Origin: an uncultured Desulfobacteraceae bacterium
GTDB taxonomy: Bacteria > Desulfobacterota > Desulfobacteria > Desulfobacterales > Desulfatirhabdiaceae
NCBI GenBank assembly: GCA_903953895.1
Contig: CAJBLH010000081.1
Span: 44,589 to 108,588 of the forward strand
DNA length: 64,000 bases
Direction: 5' to 3'
Within the stretch, counting starts at the first letter, position 1, and each line of letters starts with the position of its first letter. The position numbers and the translations under genes were made by a program. The notes below the pieces were generated by a model. The model did not search any database. It had not been told where the DNA came from and was given only the letters and a program-made list of their open reading frames with translations. Shown piece by piece: positions 53,232 through 61,988 of the stretch.

Positions 53232-53666
53232 ATGAATGAAGATACGAATAATGTCTGGCAGAGCCATTCCCTGAAATATCTGGAAATGGCTTTTAGTACC
53301 GGCAAGTGTGAAATTCTTGCCAGTCCTGATGGATATGGAAAAAAAACCAGGAGCTGTGGAGATTCCATTGAAATATTTCTTAAAGCCCGCGGCGATATCT
53401 TGAACGCCGTTTCCTATTATACCAATGGATGTATGAATACCATGGCCTGCGCCAATACAGTCGTCTTTCTGGCTGAAGGCAAATCCGTCAACGAAGCATG
53501 GGAAATTACGCCGAAAACCATCGCCGACTTCCTGGAAACCCTCCCGGAACATGATTTTCACTGTGCGGAAATGGCAGTGGACGCCCTACAAGCAGCGCTT
53601 TCCAATCTTCGTGAACTTCAGCGATCTCCTTGGAAAAAAGCGTATCAAACCCGGGTTCAATTTTAA
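53232..53666 (+). CDS. NifU-like iron-sulfur cluster scaffold protein
   Basis: A 144-aa protein resembling the N-terminal scaffold domain of NifU/IscU. Candidate cluster cysteines lie in R-S-C-G-D-S (41-46), the N-G-C-M-N-T-M-A-C segment (65-73) and F-H-C-A-E-M-A-V-D-A-L (108-118), the same three-position pattern as IscU. A-E-G-K-S-V-N-E-A-W follows the second cysteine group as in the family. Such short proteins in anaerobes often serve as general Fe-S carriers. No iscS/nifS is adjacent. It is the first gene of a plus-strand group with ilvE and the UDP-glucose pyrophosphorylase. Confidence 0.85.
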   Translation: MNEDTNNVWQSHSLKYLEMAFSTGKCEILASPDGYGKKTRSCGDSIEIFLKARGDILNAVSYYTNGCMNTMACANTVVFLAEGKSVNEAWEITPKTIADFLETLPEHDFHCAEMAVDALQAALSNLRELQRSPWKKAYQTRVQF

Positions 53667-53735
53667 TTTTTTTCCGCCCCCTATATTAGTCCTTGATTTT
53701 AATCACAACAATCGCTATCAGTCCATGATGTATTT

Positions 53736-53771
53736 TGACAACCAGGGCAGACGTACCTGACCGGGTTGTCA
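53736..53771. promoter_or_regulatory. Hairpin-forming inverted repeat upstream of ilvE
   Basis: TGACAACCAGG (53736-53746) pairs with CCGGGTTGTCA (53761-53771), 10 of 11 positions, around a 14-nt loop. It lies 66 bases before the ilvE start. There is no T tract after it, so it is more likely a leader structure or operator than a terminator. Confidence 0.35.
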
Positions 53772-53837
53772 GTAACCAAATTTTGATATGTACCCAACTG
53801 GGCTCAATATTGTGCAGAATATTACGAGGAGGCTGAT

Positions 53838-54902
53838 ATGCAACTGACCATCACCAAAGCAGACCGTTTAAAGGCAAAGCCTGATAGTTCCAATCCCCTG
53901 GCGTTTGGAACCATTTTTACGGATCACATGTTCAACATGGATTACCATCCGGACAAAGGATGGTATAATCCCCGAATCGAACCTTACGCGCCGATTCCAA
54001 TGGATCCGGCAACAATGGTGCTTCACTACGGCCAGGCTGTTTTCGAGGGACTCAAGGCTTACCGAACCGACTCAGGTGCTGTTCAGCTTTTCAGACCCAG
54101 AGACAATTACAAGCGACTGAACCGATCTTCCCACCTGCTGTGCATTCCCGAAATCGATGAGGCTTTCGGAATCGAGGCATTAAAAGAACTGATCCGGGTC
54201 GAAAAAGACTGGGTTCCCTCAGCACCTGGCACCTCACTGTATATCCGGCCGACGATCATTGCCACAGACCCGTTTCTGGGTGTAAGGGCCTCCCACACTT
54301 ACCGGTTTTTCGTCATTCTGTCGCCGGTCGGCGCTTATTATTCGGCGGGGTTCAATCCCGTCAAGATATGGGTCACCCGTAATCATGTTCGGGCGGTGCG
54401 CGGCGGTGTCGGAGAAGCCAAAACACCGGGCAATTACGCCGCCAGCCTGTTTGCAGCGGATGTCGCGCATAAGAAGGGCTATACCCAGGTCCTGTGGTTG
54501 GATGGGGTCGAGCAGAAATATGTTGAAGAAGTCGGCGCCATGAACATCTTTTTCGTGATCGATGGTGAAATCATCACCCCGTCGCTGAACGGCAGCATTC
54601 TGCCGGGCATTACCCGAAATTCCGTTCTGGCGCTGTCCAATTCCTGGGGGATCAAAGCAACAGAACGTCAGATCAGCATCGATGAAGTGATGGCTGCCCA
54701 TGCATCCGGCAAATTACAGGAAATTTTCGGCTCCGGTACGGCCGCCGTCATTTCACCCGTAGGCGAACTGAAATACGGGGAACAGATCATATCCATTGGA
54801 GACGGAACGGTTGGCCCCGTCGCCAACCGTCTGTATAAAGCCATGACCGATATCCAGTACGGCAAAGCCCCGGATTCCATGGGATGGATTGAAGGCATCT
54901 GA
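53838..54902 (+). CDS. ilvE: Branched-chain amino acid aminotransferase
   Basis: A 354-aa PLP enzyme of fold type IV, catalysing the last step of Val, Leu and Ile synthesis. The sequence shows H-Y-G-Q-A-V-F-E-G-L-K-A-Y near residue 68, the PLP-lysine region E-A-K-T-P-G-N-Y-A-A-S, E-E-V-G-A-M-N-I-F-F and P-G-I-T-R-N-S, matching the longer (eukaryote/actinobacterial-like) branch of the family. Strong GAGGAGG precedes the ATG. A hairpin-forming repeat lies in the leader. Confidence 0.96.
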   Translation: MQLTITKADRLKAKPDSSNPLAFGTIFTDHMFNMDYHPDKGWYNPRIEPYAPIPMDPATMVLHYGQAVFEGLKAYRTDSGAVQLFRPRDNYKRLNRSSHLLCIPEIDEAFGIEALKELIRVEKDWVPSAPGTSLYIRPTIIATDPFLGVRASHTYRFFVILSPVGAYYSAGFNPVKIWVTRNHVRAVRGGVGEAKTPGNYAASLFAADVAHKKGYTQVLWLDGVEQKYVEEVGAMNIFFVIDGEIITPSLNGSILPGITRNSVLALSNSWGIKATERQISIDEVMAAHASGKLQEIFGSGTAAVISPVGELKYGEQIISIGDGTVGPVANRLYKAMTDIQYGKAPDSMGWIEGI

Positions 54903-54995
54903 TCACAGGCAAAAAAATAAGACAACCCACATGAAATAATCCACAGATCGTGGTATTTTTATTTAACATGGATGATATAGACCCGAGGAGGTTTC

Positions 54996-56438
54996 ATGAC
55001 CATGGCAGTTGAATCCGGACATCTACCTGCGTTTCTATCAAAAATGAAAACAGCCGGGCTGCAGCCCGTTGTCCTCGACACCTTTGCCTGGTACTACGAA
55101 AAAGTGTTGACCGGCGACAAAGGATTGATATTCAACAAAGATATTCGGCCGGTCGCATCTCATGAAATCGCCAATGCCGCACATTTCGACTCATTTGTCG
55201 ATGCAGGCAAAAAAGCCTTGCCTCATTCGGTCATGATTGTTCTGAACGGTGGACTGGGAACCAGCATGGGGCTGACTTGCGCCAAATCCCTGCTGGAGGC
55301 CAGAGACGGCAAATCTTTCCTGGAAATTATCGTTCTGCAAGCCAATAACCGTCACATCCGCCTGGCATTCATGAACAGTTTCAATACCCATGACGATACG
55401 CTGGCATCCTTGAAACTTCTCCATCAGAAGCATCCACCGCTGTGTTTTTTACAGAATAAATTTCCAAAAATCCTGCAAAGCGATTTTTCACCGGCCAGTT
55501 GGCCGGAACATCCGGACATGGAGTGGAATCCTCCGGGTCACGGGGATATTTATGCTGCACTTTACACCTCCGGCGTCCTGGATCAACTGCTGAAGGATGG
55601 GGTCCGATATGCCTTTATCGCCAATTCAGACAACCTTGGCGCCACCATGGATGAAACCCTGCTGGGGTATTTTTCTGAAAAAGAGCTGCCGTTCATGATG
55701 GAGGTATCACAGAGAACGCCTGTTGATTTTAAAGGCGGACATCTGGCGTTTCACCAGGATGGAAGGCTGATTCTGCGCGAAGTCGCCCAATGCCCGGATA
55801 ATGAACTGGATATCAGCCGGGATATTTCTCGCTACCAGTATTTCAATACCAACAATATCTGGGTCAACCTGGAATTTGTTAAAAAACTGATCAAGACCCA
55901 AGGAACCATCCGTTTGCCCATGATTTTAAATCCAAAGACGTTAAATCCCCGTGATGATACCAGTCCGGCTGTCTATCAGATTGAAACAGCCATGGGATCG
56001 GCCATCTCGCTTTTTGAAGGGGCAACCGCTGTCGTTGTTCCCAGATCCCGCTTTTATCCAGTCAAAAAATGTAATGAACTGCTTGCCATTCGATCGGATT
56101 GTTTTACGTATTCCGACGACTGCGGTCTTGAAGTCAATCCGGAACGACGGTTGGGTCAAATTCAAATAGATCTGGACTCCAAATATTACGGCAAGGTCGA
56201 TGAATTCGGGAAGCGATTCCCCTATGGGCCGCCGTCTCTGGTCAACTGCGAATCGCTTACCGTTAAAGGGGATGTCTTTTTTGGAAATCAAATTACGTTG
56301 ACTGGGAATGTTGCTATTCAGAACTTCAGCGGTGTGCCGGTTGTCGTTCCCGACAAGAGCGTCATCGAAAGCACAATATCCGTGGAACTCAACAGCAATC
56401 TCTATGGAGATGCTAATTCCAATCTGCCATCAAAATAA
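54996..56438 (+). CDS. UTP--glucose-1-phosphate uridylyltransferase, eukaryotic type (UDPGP family)
   Basis: A 480-aa enzyme of the PF01704 family making UDP-glucose. The nucleotide-binding block L-N-G-G-L-G-T-S-M-G-L (near residue 84) and the following K-S-L are typical, as are W-N-P-P-G-H-G-D-I-Y, the N-S-D-N-L-G-A segment and the C-terminal left-handed helix with G-D-V-F-F-G. This group is unrelated in detail to bacterial GalU (about 300 aa). UDP-glucose or a related UDP-sugar is the expected product; UDP-GlcNAc pyrophosphorylase activity cannot be excluded. GAGGAGG lies just before the ATG. Confidence 0.9.
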   Translation: MTMAVESGHLPAFLSKMKTAGLQPVVLDTFAWYYEKVLTGDKGLIFNKDIRPVASHEIANAAHFDSFVDAGKKALPHSVMIVLNGGLGTSMGLTCAKSLLEARDGKSFLEIIVLQANNRHIRLAFMNSFNTHDDTLASLKLLHQKHPPLCFLQNKFPKILQSDFSPASWPEHPDMEWNPPGHGDIYAALYTSGVLDQLLKDGVRYAFIANSDNLGATMDETLLGYFSEKELPFMMEVSQRTPVDFKGGHLAFHQDGRLILREVAQCPDNELDISRDISRYQYFNTNNIWVNLEFVKKLIKTQGTIRLPMILNPKTLNPRDDTSPAVYQIETAMGSAISLFEGATAVVVPRSRFYPVKKCNELLAIRSDCFTYSDDCGLEVNPERRLGQIQIDLDSKYYGKVDEFGKRFPYGPPSLVNCESLTVKGDVFFGNQITLTGNVAIQNFSGVPVVVPDKSVIESTISVELNSNLYGDANSNLPSK

Positions 56439-56455
56439 CATGATGATGCACCAAC

Positions 56456-56505
56456 TTCCGTAGGGGGCGGGTTTCAGTCCTCCCCCCTCCCCCCCCCCAA
56501 CGCTG
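56456..56505. other. G-rich then C-rich tract after the UDP-glucose pyrophosphorylase gene
   Basis: A TAGGGGGCGGG block followed by TCCTCCCCCCTCC and a run of ten C (near 56489-56498). The two blocks could form a GC-rich hairpin, but without a T tract. The homopolymer is prone to slippage and sequencing error. Confidence 0.4.
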
Positions 56506-56555
56506 CGATGACTGAGTTGACATGATGGTTGGATACGACTACCTAAGTCAGAAAA

Positions 56556-57464
56556 TTAGTTTGAATGGGACTGGCAGAGATCGTTTAGCGCACTCTTCAG
56601 ATCAGGAAATCGGAAGACAAAACCTGATTGGATCAGTTTCTCGGGAATGGCACGCTGGCTGGAGAGCAGCGTTTCGGCAAATTCCCCCAATACGAGCCGA
56701 AGCGCCAGCGACGGTGCGGGGATGACTGCCGGTCTTCCCAGAATGGCGCCCAGGGTACTGGCCAGCTCCCCACTGGTAACCGGAGTCGGCGAACAAAGAT
56801 TCACCGGCCCCTGAAACTTCACGTTTTCCAGCAGGAACATCAAGCCTGCCACAAGATCCAAGATGTGTATCCAGGAAAACCATTGACGGCCATTTCCCAT
56901 TGGCCCGCCGGCAAACCACTTAAACGGCGTGATCATCTGCTTCAGCGCACCACCGTTTCTTCCCAGCACCACGCCAAAGCGTGCAGTCACAACCCGGATG
57001 TTTTTCTTCTCTGCCTCAAACGCCTCTTCTTCCCAGTCCTTGCCGACCTTTGACAGGAAATCTCCGCCGCATGGCTCGGACTCTGTAAGAATATCATCTC
57101 CCCTGCCGCCATAATACCCCACTGCCGATGTACTGATCAATGTCTGAGGATGATCGCCCGACATGCCCGCAACCACATTGCGGGTCGTCAGAATGCGGCT
57201 GTCGTATATCTGCTGCTTGTAAGCAGATGTCCAGCGGTGAAAAATGGAAGTTCCCGCCAGATTGATCACAGCATCCACATCCTTCAGCGCATCCTGCCAA
57301 GAGCCGTTTCGGGTCGTATCTCCGGTAATCGTGTGAAAAAGATCTGAACGAACGACGGGCGCAGATGAACGCCCAATGACAGTGACATCATAACCATTTT
57401 GCAACAACTTCCGGGTCAGGTAGGTTCCGATAAAGCCGGTTCCGCCTGTTATCAGCAATTTCAT
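56556..57464 (-). CDS. TIGR01777-family NAD-dependent epimerase-like protein
   Basis: A 302-aa extended SDR protein (YfcH/SDR39U1-like). NAD loop G-G-T-G-F-I-G (7-13), the S-T-S-A-V-G-Y-Y-G segment holding the Tyr of the Y-x3-K-type site region, and G-S-G-x-W-type N-terminal features place it in TIGR01777. The substrate is unknown. The start at 57464 is supported by GGAGG upstream and by placing the NAD loop at residue 7; a longer frame to 57479 exists. It is convergent with the UDP-glucose gene and separated by 134 bases from the acyl-CoA cluster, so not clearly part of it. Confidence 0.9.
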   Translation of the reverse strand: MKLLITGGTGFIGTYLTRKLLQNGYDVTVIGRSSAPVVRSDLFHTITGDTTRNGSWQDALKDVDAVINLAGTSIFHRWTSAYKQQIYDSRILTTRNVVAGMSGDHPQTLISTSAVGYYGGRGDDILTESEPCGGDFLSKVGKDWEEEAFEAEKKNIRVVTARFGVVLGRNGGALKQMITPFKWFAGGPMGNGRQWFSWIHILDLVAGLMFLLENVKFQGPVNLCSPTPVTSGELASTLGAILGRPAVIPAPSLALRLVLGEFAETLLSSQRAIPEKLIQSGFVFRFPDLKSALNDLCQSHSN

Positions 57465-57598
57465 CAAAGCCTCCTTCAATGATCAAAGAAATAAAACTGA
57501 GTCGATCCTGTCTTTTTCAGGCCAAAGAGTCATGCCCTTCGCCAGAAAAAGCTTGATTCATTCTGATATCAAGTTCTGCTGATACTGATCGAGACATG

Positions 57599-58315
57599 CT
57601 ACCCGATATTGAATTTTCCGGATTCGATATACGGCACATCTTCGACATCGAGGGCATGAACGATGTCCTTGTTCAGCCTTAGTTTCATCTCCTGAATTAC
57701 AGCCCGTTTCTTATTGAGGGGTTTTGCAAAAGCCATTGCCTGCGGCATCATATCCTGCATGGAACAAGCCTGAGTGATGATATGGTGTTCCTGGCACATC
57801 GCGGCTGTCAGACGGATTCCCGTGTATTCCATTTCTTCAAGTTTATACCTGGGAATGGCTTTTTTCAGCAAGGCGTTCATCCCCGGCAAAAAAGGAATCC
57901 CTAAATCCACTTCCGGAAAACAGAAGAAGCCTCTGTCCGATCGCATGAACCGGAATTCGAATGCGCAACACAGAATGGCGCCCCCTGCAAAGGCATGCCC
58001 GTTAATCGCAGCAACGGTTAGAAGAGGGTAAGTAACAACTCGTTTAAATAACCGATTCAACAGATAGAAAAATTCCTTTGCACCCTGGACATCTCCTTTC
58101 TGGATGACCGGAACCAGCCATTCCAGATCTATGCCATTGGAAAAAATCTTTTCATGACATGATGTTACCACAAGCGTTGTGGCTTCGGTTTTGTCTTCAA
58201 TTTCATCCAGAACAGATAAAAAACTTTGCAAAAAAAACGGATTAAAGCAATTTTCTCCGCTGTTTAGGGTTAGAATCGCTACATTTTCATCTATAATATA
58301 GTCAATCAAGGGCAT
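57599..58315 (-). CDS. Enoyl-CoA hydratase/isomerase family protein (delta3,delta2-enoyl-CoA isomerase-like)
   Basis: A 238-aa crotonase-fold protein. The pattern F-S-N-G-I-D-L-E-W-L, then A-A-I-N-G-H-A-F-A-G-G-A and the block F-M-R-S-D-R-G-F-F-C-F-P-E-V-D-L-G-I-P resemble peroxisomal/plant delta3,delta2-enoyl-CoA isomerases, which move a double bond from position 3 to 2; one acidic residue (E in P-E-V-D) fits the isomerase rather than the two-Glu hydratase arrangement. AGGAGA precedes the ATG at 58315; a Met at 58348 is an unconserved extension overlapping the porin-like gene. It is the last gene of the putative lipid cluster. Confidence 0.82.
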   Translation of the reverse strand: MPLIDYIIDENVAILTLNSGENCFNPFFLQSFLSVLDEIEDKTEATTLVVTSCHEKIFSNGIDLEWLVPVIQKGDVQGAKEFFYLLNRLFKRVVTYPLLTVAAINGHAFAGGAILCCAFEFRFMRSDRGFFCFPEVDLGIPFLPGMNALLKKAIPRYKLEEMEYTGIRLTAAMCQEHHIITQACSMQDMMPQAMAFAKPLNKKRAVIQEMKLRLNKDIVHALDVEDVPYIESGKFNIG

Positions 58316-58325
58316 GGTTTTTCTC

Positions 58326-59798
58326 CTAAAAAATATATTCAATTCCAAGTGTTACGGCATATTGATAAAGAGATCCGAATTCGGTTTCTGTGTTTCCGAT
58401 ATTCTGATTTCCATTCAGAAAAAGCTGCGTGTGATTCCCAAGATCATATCCCAAATTGGAAATAAGTTGGCTTGATGTGTCGTCCAGGTTAATTGTGTAA
58501 CGAATAAACAGATTCAGTTTTTCCCAGATTTGTGATTGCATATACTGAAGCATGATATAATTCTGCCGGAGAAGCCTTAATTTCGGATCCAGTGTGTGAA
58601 GCAGGGCCAACTTCGACAGATCTCCAAGGGGATAAGGAAAATCATAAAATTGGGAAGCCACCCGTCTGTAATAATAGTACGATTCAGCCTCTTGACGGGA
58701 ATATCCAGTACCATTGAAGACATATTCTGCGACTACCGTCTGACCAGATTCAAATGTATAGGATCCGCCCAACAAGTAAATCGGCTCTAAGCCTGTTGAA
58801 TCCTCTTTTGCAGCCAGTGTTCGAATGAACTCCCGATCAAATGGTTGAATTTGAATCTTTCGGGGATACAGTGCATTTGTTCCCATGGAAAGACTGCCCT
58901 CAGTATAGAGCATCAAACCATCAGATACCGTCCATCCGCCGAAACCGCCGAGATGGAATCGGTCTTTTTCAGTATAAGAACCGATAAGACTGACGTATTT
59001 CTGAAATGCCGTATAATCTATTTTAACCGCATAAGTGGGTTCAAACGCATATCTGTCATTTTCTGATTCAGCGTAGGAATCAATAAGGCTGGCGTATTTC
59101 TGAAATGCCGTATACTCTGCTTTATTCGCGTTGGTGGGTTCGAATCCATGCTGGAAAGTTTGTGCCCCTTCACCGACATTGTCAATTAACGACAGGGTCC
59201 AGGCCGGATTCATGACCCATACAGATCGCACAAAATCCATACCCCTGACCTCCTGCCTGAGATTGGATTGCCCGTTATCCCTAAAAAATGGGTTGGATGG
59301 CGACAACAGATATGACGGACCCCACTGAAGATTCTCTCTCCCATATGAAACGAACCAGTTTTCATGAAGCCTATAGCTGACTAGCCATTCATTGACGTAG
59401 ATATCATCATCGGCTTTACTCTGGCCTTTCAGTGCGCCATCCTCCCAATTCTGCCAGGTTTCGACAAACCTCGGTTTTATGCTCAATTTAATCTTTCGAA
59501 ACGCCAGAGAAAAGTCAGGGCGGAATTCACATTTAAGTGCATAGCGAGGAATTTGAAGAAAATCGTTATGGGGGTTTTGTGATGAATCCGCCGGCTGAAT
59601 TACCGACCCCGAAAGCAACGTCCTGAACAGAAAGCTAAACCCCTCCACCAGCTCACCCGTCCAGGCTGAATAATCGGACTGTTGAGCTTGTTCTGTAGCC
59701 GAAAGGGACGGAGGTTCAGATGAAAAAATTTTCAGGGGTATTAAGATTCCGAAAATCATCAGTAAAAACGAGATACGAAATGCATTCCATGAAATCAC
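58326..59798 (-). CDS. Outer-membrane beta-barrel protein (porin- or exporter-like)
   Basis: A 490-aa protein with a signal peptide (about residues 1-26, ending F-S-S), then a run of amphipathic strands with aromatic residues and a C-terminal Y-I-F ending in Phe, the standard signature for BAM-dependent outer-membrane barrels. It resembles the group of barrels next to LolA-like sorting proteins; no specific substrate is evident. A 33-residue duplication (Y-T-A-F-Q-K-Y-x-S-L-I-x-S-Y) occurs in the middle. It lies 79 bases after the LolA-like gene and 10 bases before the isomerase start. Confidence 0.8.
   Translation of the reverse strand: MISWNAFRISFLLMIFGILIPLKIFSSEPPSLSATEQAQQSDYSAWTGELVEGFSFLFRTLLSGSVIQPADSSQNPHNDFLQIPRYALKCEFRPDFSLAFRKIKLSIKPRFVETWQNWEDGALKGQSKADDDIYVNEWLVSYRLHENWFVSYGRENLQWGPSYLLSPSNPFFRDNGQSNLRQEVRGMDFVRSVWVMNPAWTLSLIDNVGEGAQTFQHGFEPTNANKAEYTAFQKYASLIDSYAESENDRYAFEPTYAVKIDYTAFQKYVSLIGSYTEKDRFHLGGFGGWTVSDGLMLYTEGSLSMGTNALYPRKIQIQPFDREFIRTLAAKEDSTGLEPIYLLGGSYTFESGQTVVAEYVFNGTGYSRQEAESYYYYRRVASQFYDFPYPLGDLSKLALLHTLDPKLRLLRQNYIMLQYMQSQIWEKLNLFIRYTINLDDTSSQLISNLGYDLGNHTQLFLNGNQNIGNTETEFGSLYQYAVTLGIEYIF
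58983..59155. repeat. Tandem 99-bp duplication inside the beta-barrel gene
   Basis: CGTATTTCTGAAATGCCGTA occurs at 58994 and again at 59093, exactly 99 bp apart, with surrounding sequence similar over most of the unit. The period equals 33 residues, so the frame is kept. Probably a duplicated strand-loop-strand hairpin of the barrel. Confidence 0.75.
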
Positions 59799-59877
59799 CG
59801 CTGAATTGGCCCCGACTTCCTATTGCATTGAATAAAATACATATCAAATATTGATGTCCGGAATTCTGACAAACTGA

Positions 59878-60633
59878 TTATCGATTCATCAGCAAATTCA
59901 GATCGAACATAGAATCGGGAATTTGCATCAGTTCATTATCCAGGAATATTAACGATGTAATATTGCCCTGAACCAAAGAATCTGAGATGGTCATCTTGGA
60001 AATGAACGGCGATGGGTTCTCTTTTGAAATATGATTGTTGTACTCAAAAACGGCTGTTTTAAACAATTTTCCGGATACTGAATAGTATTCAGCCTTGACA
60101 CCAACTGTCCGATTTATTGATATCCAGTATTTTATTTGATCATAGGTGGCTTTTTTATTTACAGCTTTTAAATCGAACACACGGCACATCTCTCCATTGA
60201 CTGTTTCATCGGGCAGGGGAACAGGTTCATAGTCATCGGCATAATTTGTCGCTGCAATATCGCCATAAGCAGCCCCCCCAACCAGTTTTTGTCTGGAAGA
60301 AATTGGAACCGGTTTTTTTACACCTGGTTTCGTAAACCACATGTTATGGTCCACCATCAGAATCTTTTGACCTTTGTATTTGGCTGGCTTCATGAGTTCT
60401 GCAAGGAAATCATATCCCCTTGCAGACACAATCATATCTCTTTCCTGTTTGTCGTTGTTTTCAATGGACTCAATAGACAACTTCCATTTTATGCCTTCCA
60501 GGTTTCCCCTAGATTGATCAGCGAGACGTAGAATATCTTTTGGGGTAATTGCTTCGGCTTGAAGGAAGTTGTCTTCTCCGACAACAAATATCATTAGAAA
60601 TAAAATACAAATAACTTGAACTGACTTTTTCAT
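59878..60633 (-). CDS. Outer-membrane lipoprotein-sorting protein (LolA-like)
   Basis: A 251-aa secreted protein with a signal peptide (about 1-26) and a LolA/LolB-type single beta-sheet domain of the PF17131 kind, recognised by R-G-Y-D-F-L-A-E-L-M-K-P-A-K-Y-K-G-Q-K and the M-W-F-T-K-P-G-V-K-K-P segment. Such proteins bind acyl chains in the periplasm and are usually partnered with RND/MMPL-type lipid exporters; none is present in this window. It lies between the acyl-CoA dehydrogenase-type gene and the outer-membrane barrel in a minus-strand run. Confidence 0.88.
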   Translation of the reverse strand: MKKSVQVICILFLMIFVVGEDNFLQAEAITPKDILRLADQSRGNLEGIKWKLSIESIENNDKQERDMIVSARGYDFLAELMKPAKYKGQKILMVDHNMWFTKPGVKKPVPISSRQKLVGGAAYGDIAATNYADDYEPVPLPDETVNGEMCRVFDLKAVNKKATYDQIKYWISINRTVGVKAEYYSVSGKLFKTAVFEYNNHISKENPSPFISKMTISDSLVQGNITSLIFLDNELMQIPDSMFDLNLLMNR

Positions 60634-60712
60634 GATAATCCTTTTAACGTGAAAAGATTTTTATGTTTCGGTTCCTCATCGGTTCTTCACAATACCATGA
60701 GAGATCGAACTG

Positions 60713-61948
60713 TCATTCGAACAGGTTCAAGAGAAAAAAGTTCATTTGGCGAAACCTTTCACCATAACGCTCTGCAAGCTTTTCAGACACTTCATACACA
60801 GCATGAATACCCATATTCCTTATCATGGTAATCGGTCCTTCCTTCATCTGAAGAATATCCTGAATGCCCAAATCAATATCGCGTTCCGAACTCATCTTGT
60901 TTTTTAAACAATCGACAACGCCATTAAAAACAGCATAAAGTAGTCTATTTGATATTATCTCTTCGTGATTTTCAGCAGAGGTATTCTGAGTACATTGTTT
61001 TGGGTTCAGATAATAATCAGCGACATCGTCAATAGGAACACTTTTTTCATATCGATAAAGTCCCAAAGACACCTTTTTCCCCAGGCGGTGATCAGCCAGC
61101 AGCTTTTCAAAGAGCGGGGGATAATAAAAACCTTTTCGACCGCCTATTGTCTCTTGAGGTAAATTCTCTTGTCCATTCTTTGGTCGGCGAATGGGAACTA
61201 AAGATATCTCATTGGGGCCAGGGGCATTGGCTAAAGCAGCCAGGAATAAATCAATGCCAATAATGTCTACAGATTCGCATGGACCCACATAGAAAAAAGT
61301 TTTGGCATATCGATCAATCTGAGATGGAAGCGCAATCCCTTCCTCAAGAATATAGATGGCTTCAGCATAATAATAAACCAGTATCGCATTGATTACAGAA
61401 CCCGGTCCATCCATCACGACAACAGGCTCTTTACCGATTTGCCTGGAAAATGTAATCAGCTTTTCGATCAGCCATTCGGGCTTTTCACCCGTTTTGATGA
61501 TCTCGACTATTTTAATCAGAACTATGGGATGAAAAAAATGAAACCCACAAAAACGTTCCGGACGAAAAAGTAACCGGGAAAGTTTGTCGATGGAAATGGA
61601 TGATGTATTCGTGAGCATAATGGTATCGTTTCGAACAATAGATTCCACTTGCTGGAAGAGTTTGACTTTTAAATCAAAGTCTTCATAGACCGCTTCAATC
61701 ACGATATCCGTATTTGCAAGAGCAGAAAGGTCGCTGCTAAAGTGATAAGCGGCTTTCCGAAGGTTGATCTGGCTTGTTGAAAAGCCCTGACGAGTCAATG
61801 ATCGTTCAAGCTTTTGAAAAAATTTGTTTGATGAGTTCTCCATCAACTGTTGGTTCAGCTCTATAACAGTTATCTCAAAAGAATTATCATTCAGTAGTTT
61901 AAAAATAGAAGCACCCATTTTACCAAAACCAATTAAACCAATCTTCAT
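60713..61948 (-). CDS. 3-hydroxyacyl-CoA dehydrogenase family protein
   Basis: A 411-aa NAD-dependent protein. The N-terminal Rossmann loop is I-G-F-G-K-M-G-A-S-I (5-14), followed by S-I-S-I-D-K-L-S and the active-site region G-F-H-F-F-H-P-I with the family histidine. The C-terminal 3HCDH domain and a further repeat follow. It should oxidise 3-hydroxyacyl-CoA (or reduce 3-ketoacyl-CoA) or an analogous substrate. It sits between a methyltransferase gene and the LolA-like gene, suggesting action in a dedicated lipid pathway rather than general beta-oxidation. Confidence 0.88.
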   Translation of the reverse strand: MKIGLIGFGKMGASIFKLLNDNSFEITVIELNQQLMENSSNKFFQKLERSLTRQGFSTSQINLRKAAYHFSSDLSALANTDIVIEAVYEDFDLKVKLFQQVESIVRNDTIMLTNTSSISIDKLSRLLFRPERFCGFHFFHPIVLIKIVEIIKTGEKPEWLIEKLITFSRQIGKEPVVVMDGPGSVINAILVYYYAEAIYILEEGIALPSQIDRYAKTFFYVGPCESVDIIGIDLFLAALANAPGPNEISLVPIRRPKNGQENLPQETIGGRKGFYYPPLFEKLLADHRLGKKVSLGLYRYEKSVPIDDVADYYLNPKQCTQNTSAENHEEIISNRLLYAVFNGVVDCLKNKMSSERDIDLGIQDILQMKEGPITMIRNMGIHAVYEVSEKLAERYGERFRQMNFFLLNLFE

Positions 61949-61988
61949 AATCCCTCATTTATTACAATTAACGCTTTTTTCAATCAAA

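Noticed and set aside
52847..53368. 173-aa minus frame upstream of and overlapping the NifU-like gene
   Set aside because: Overlaps a gene with clear cysteine motifs on the other strand and has no ribosome site.
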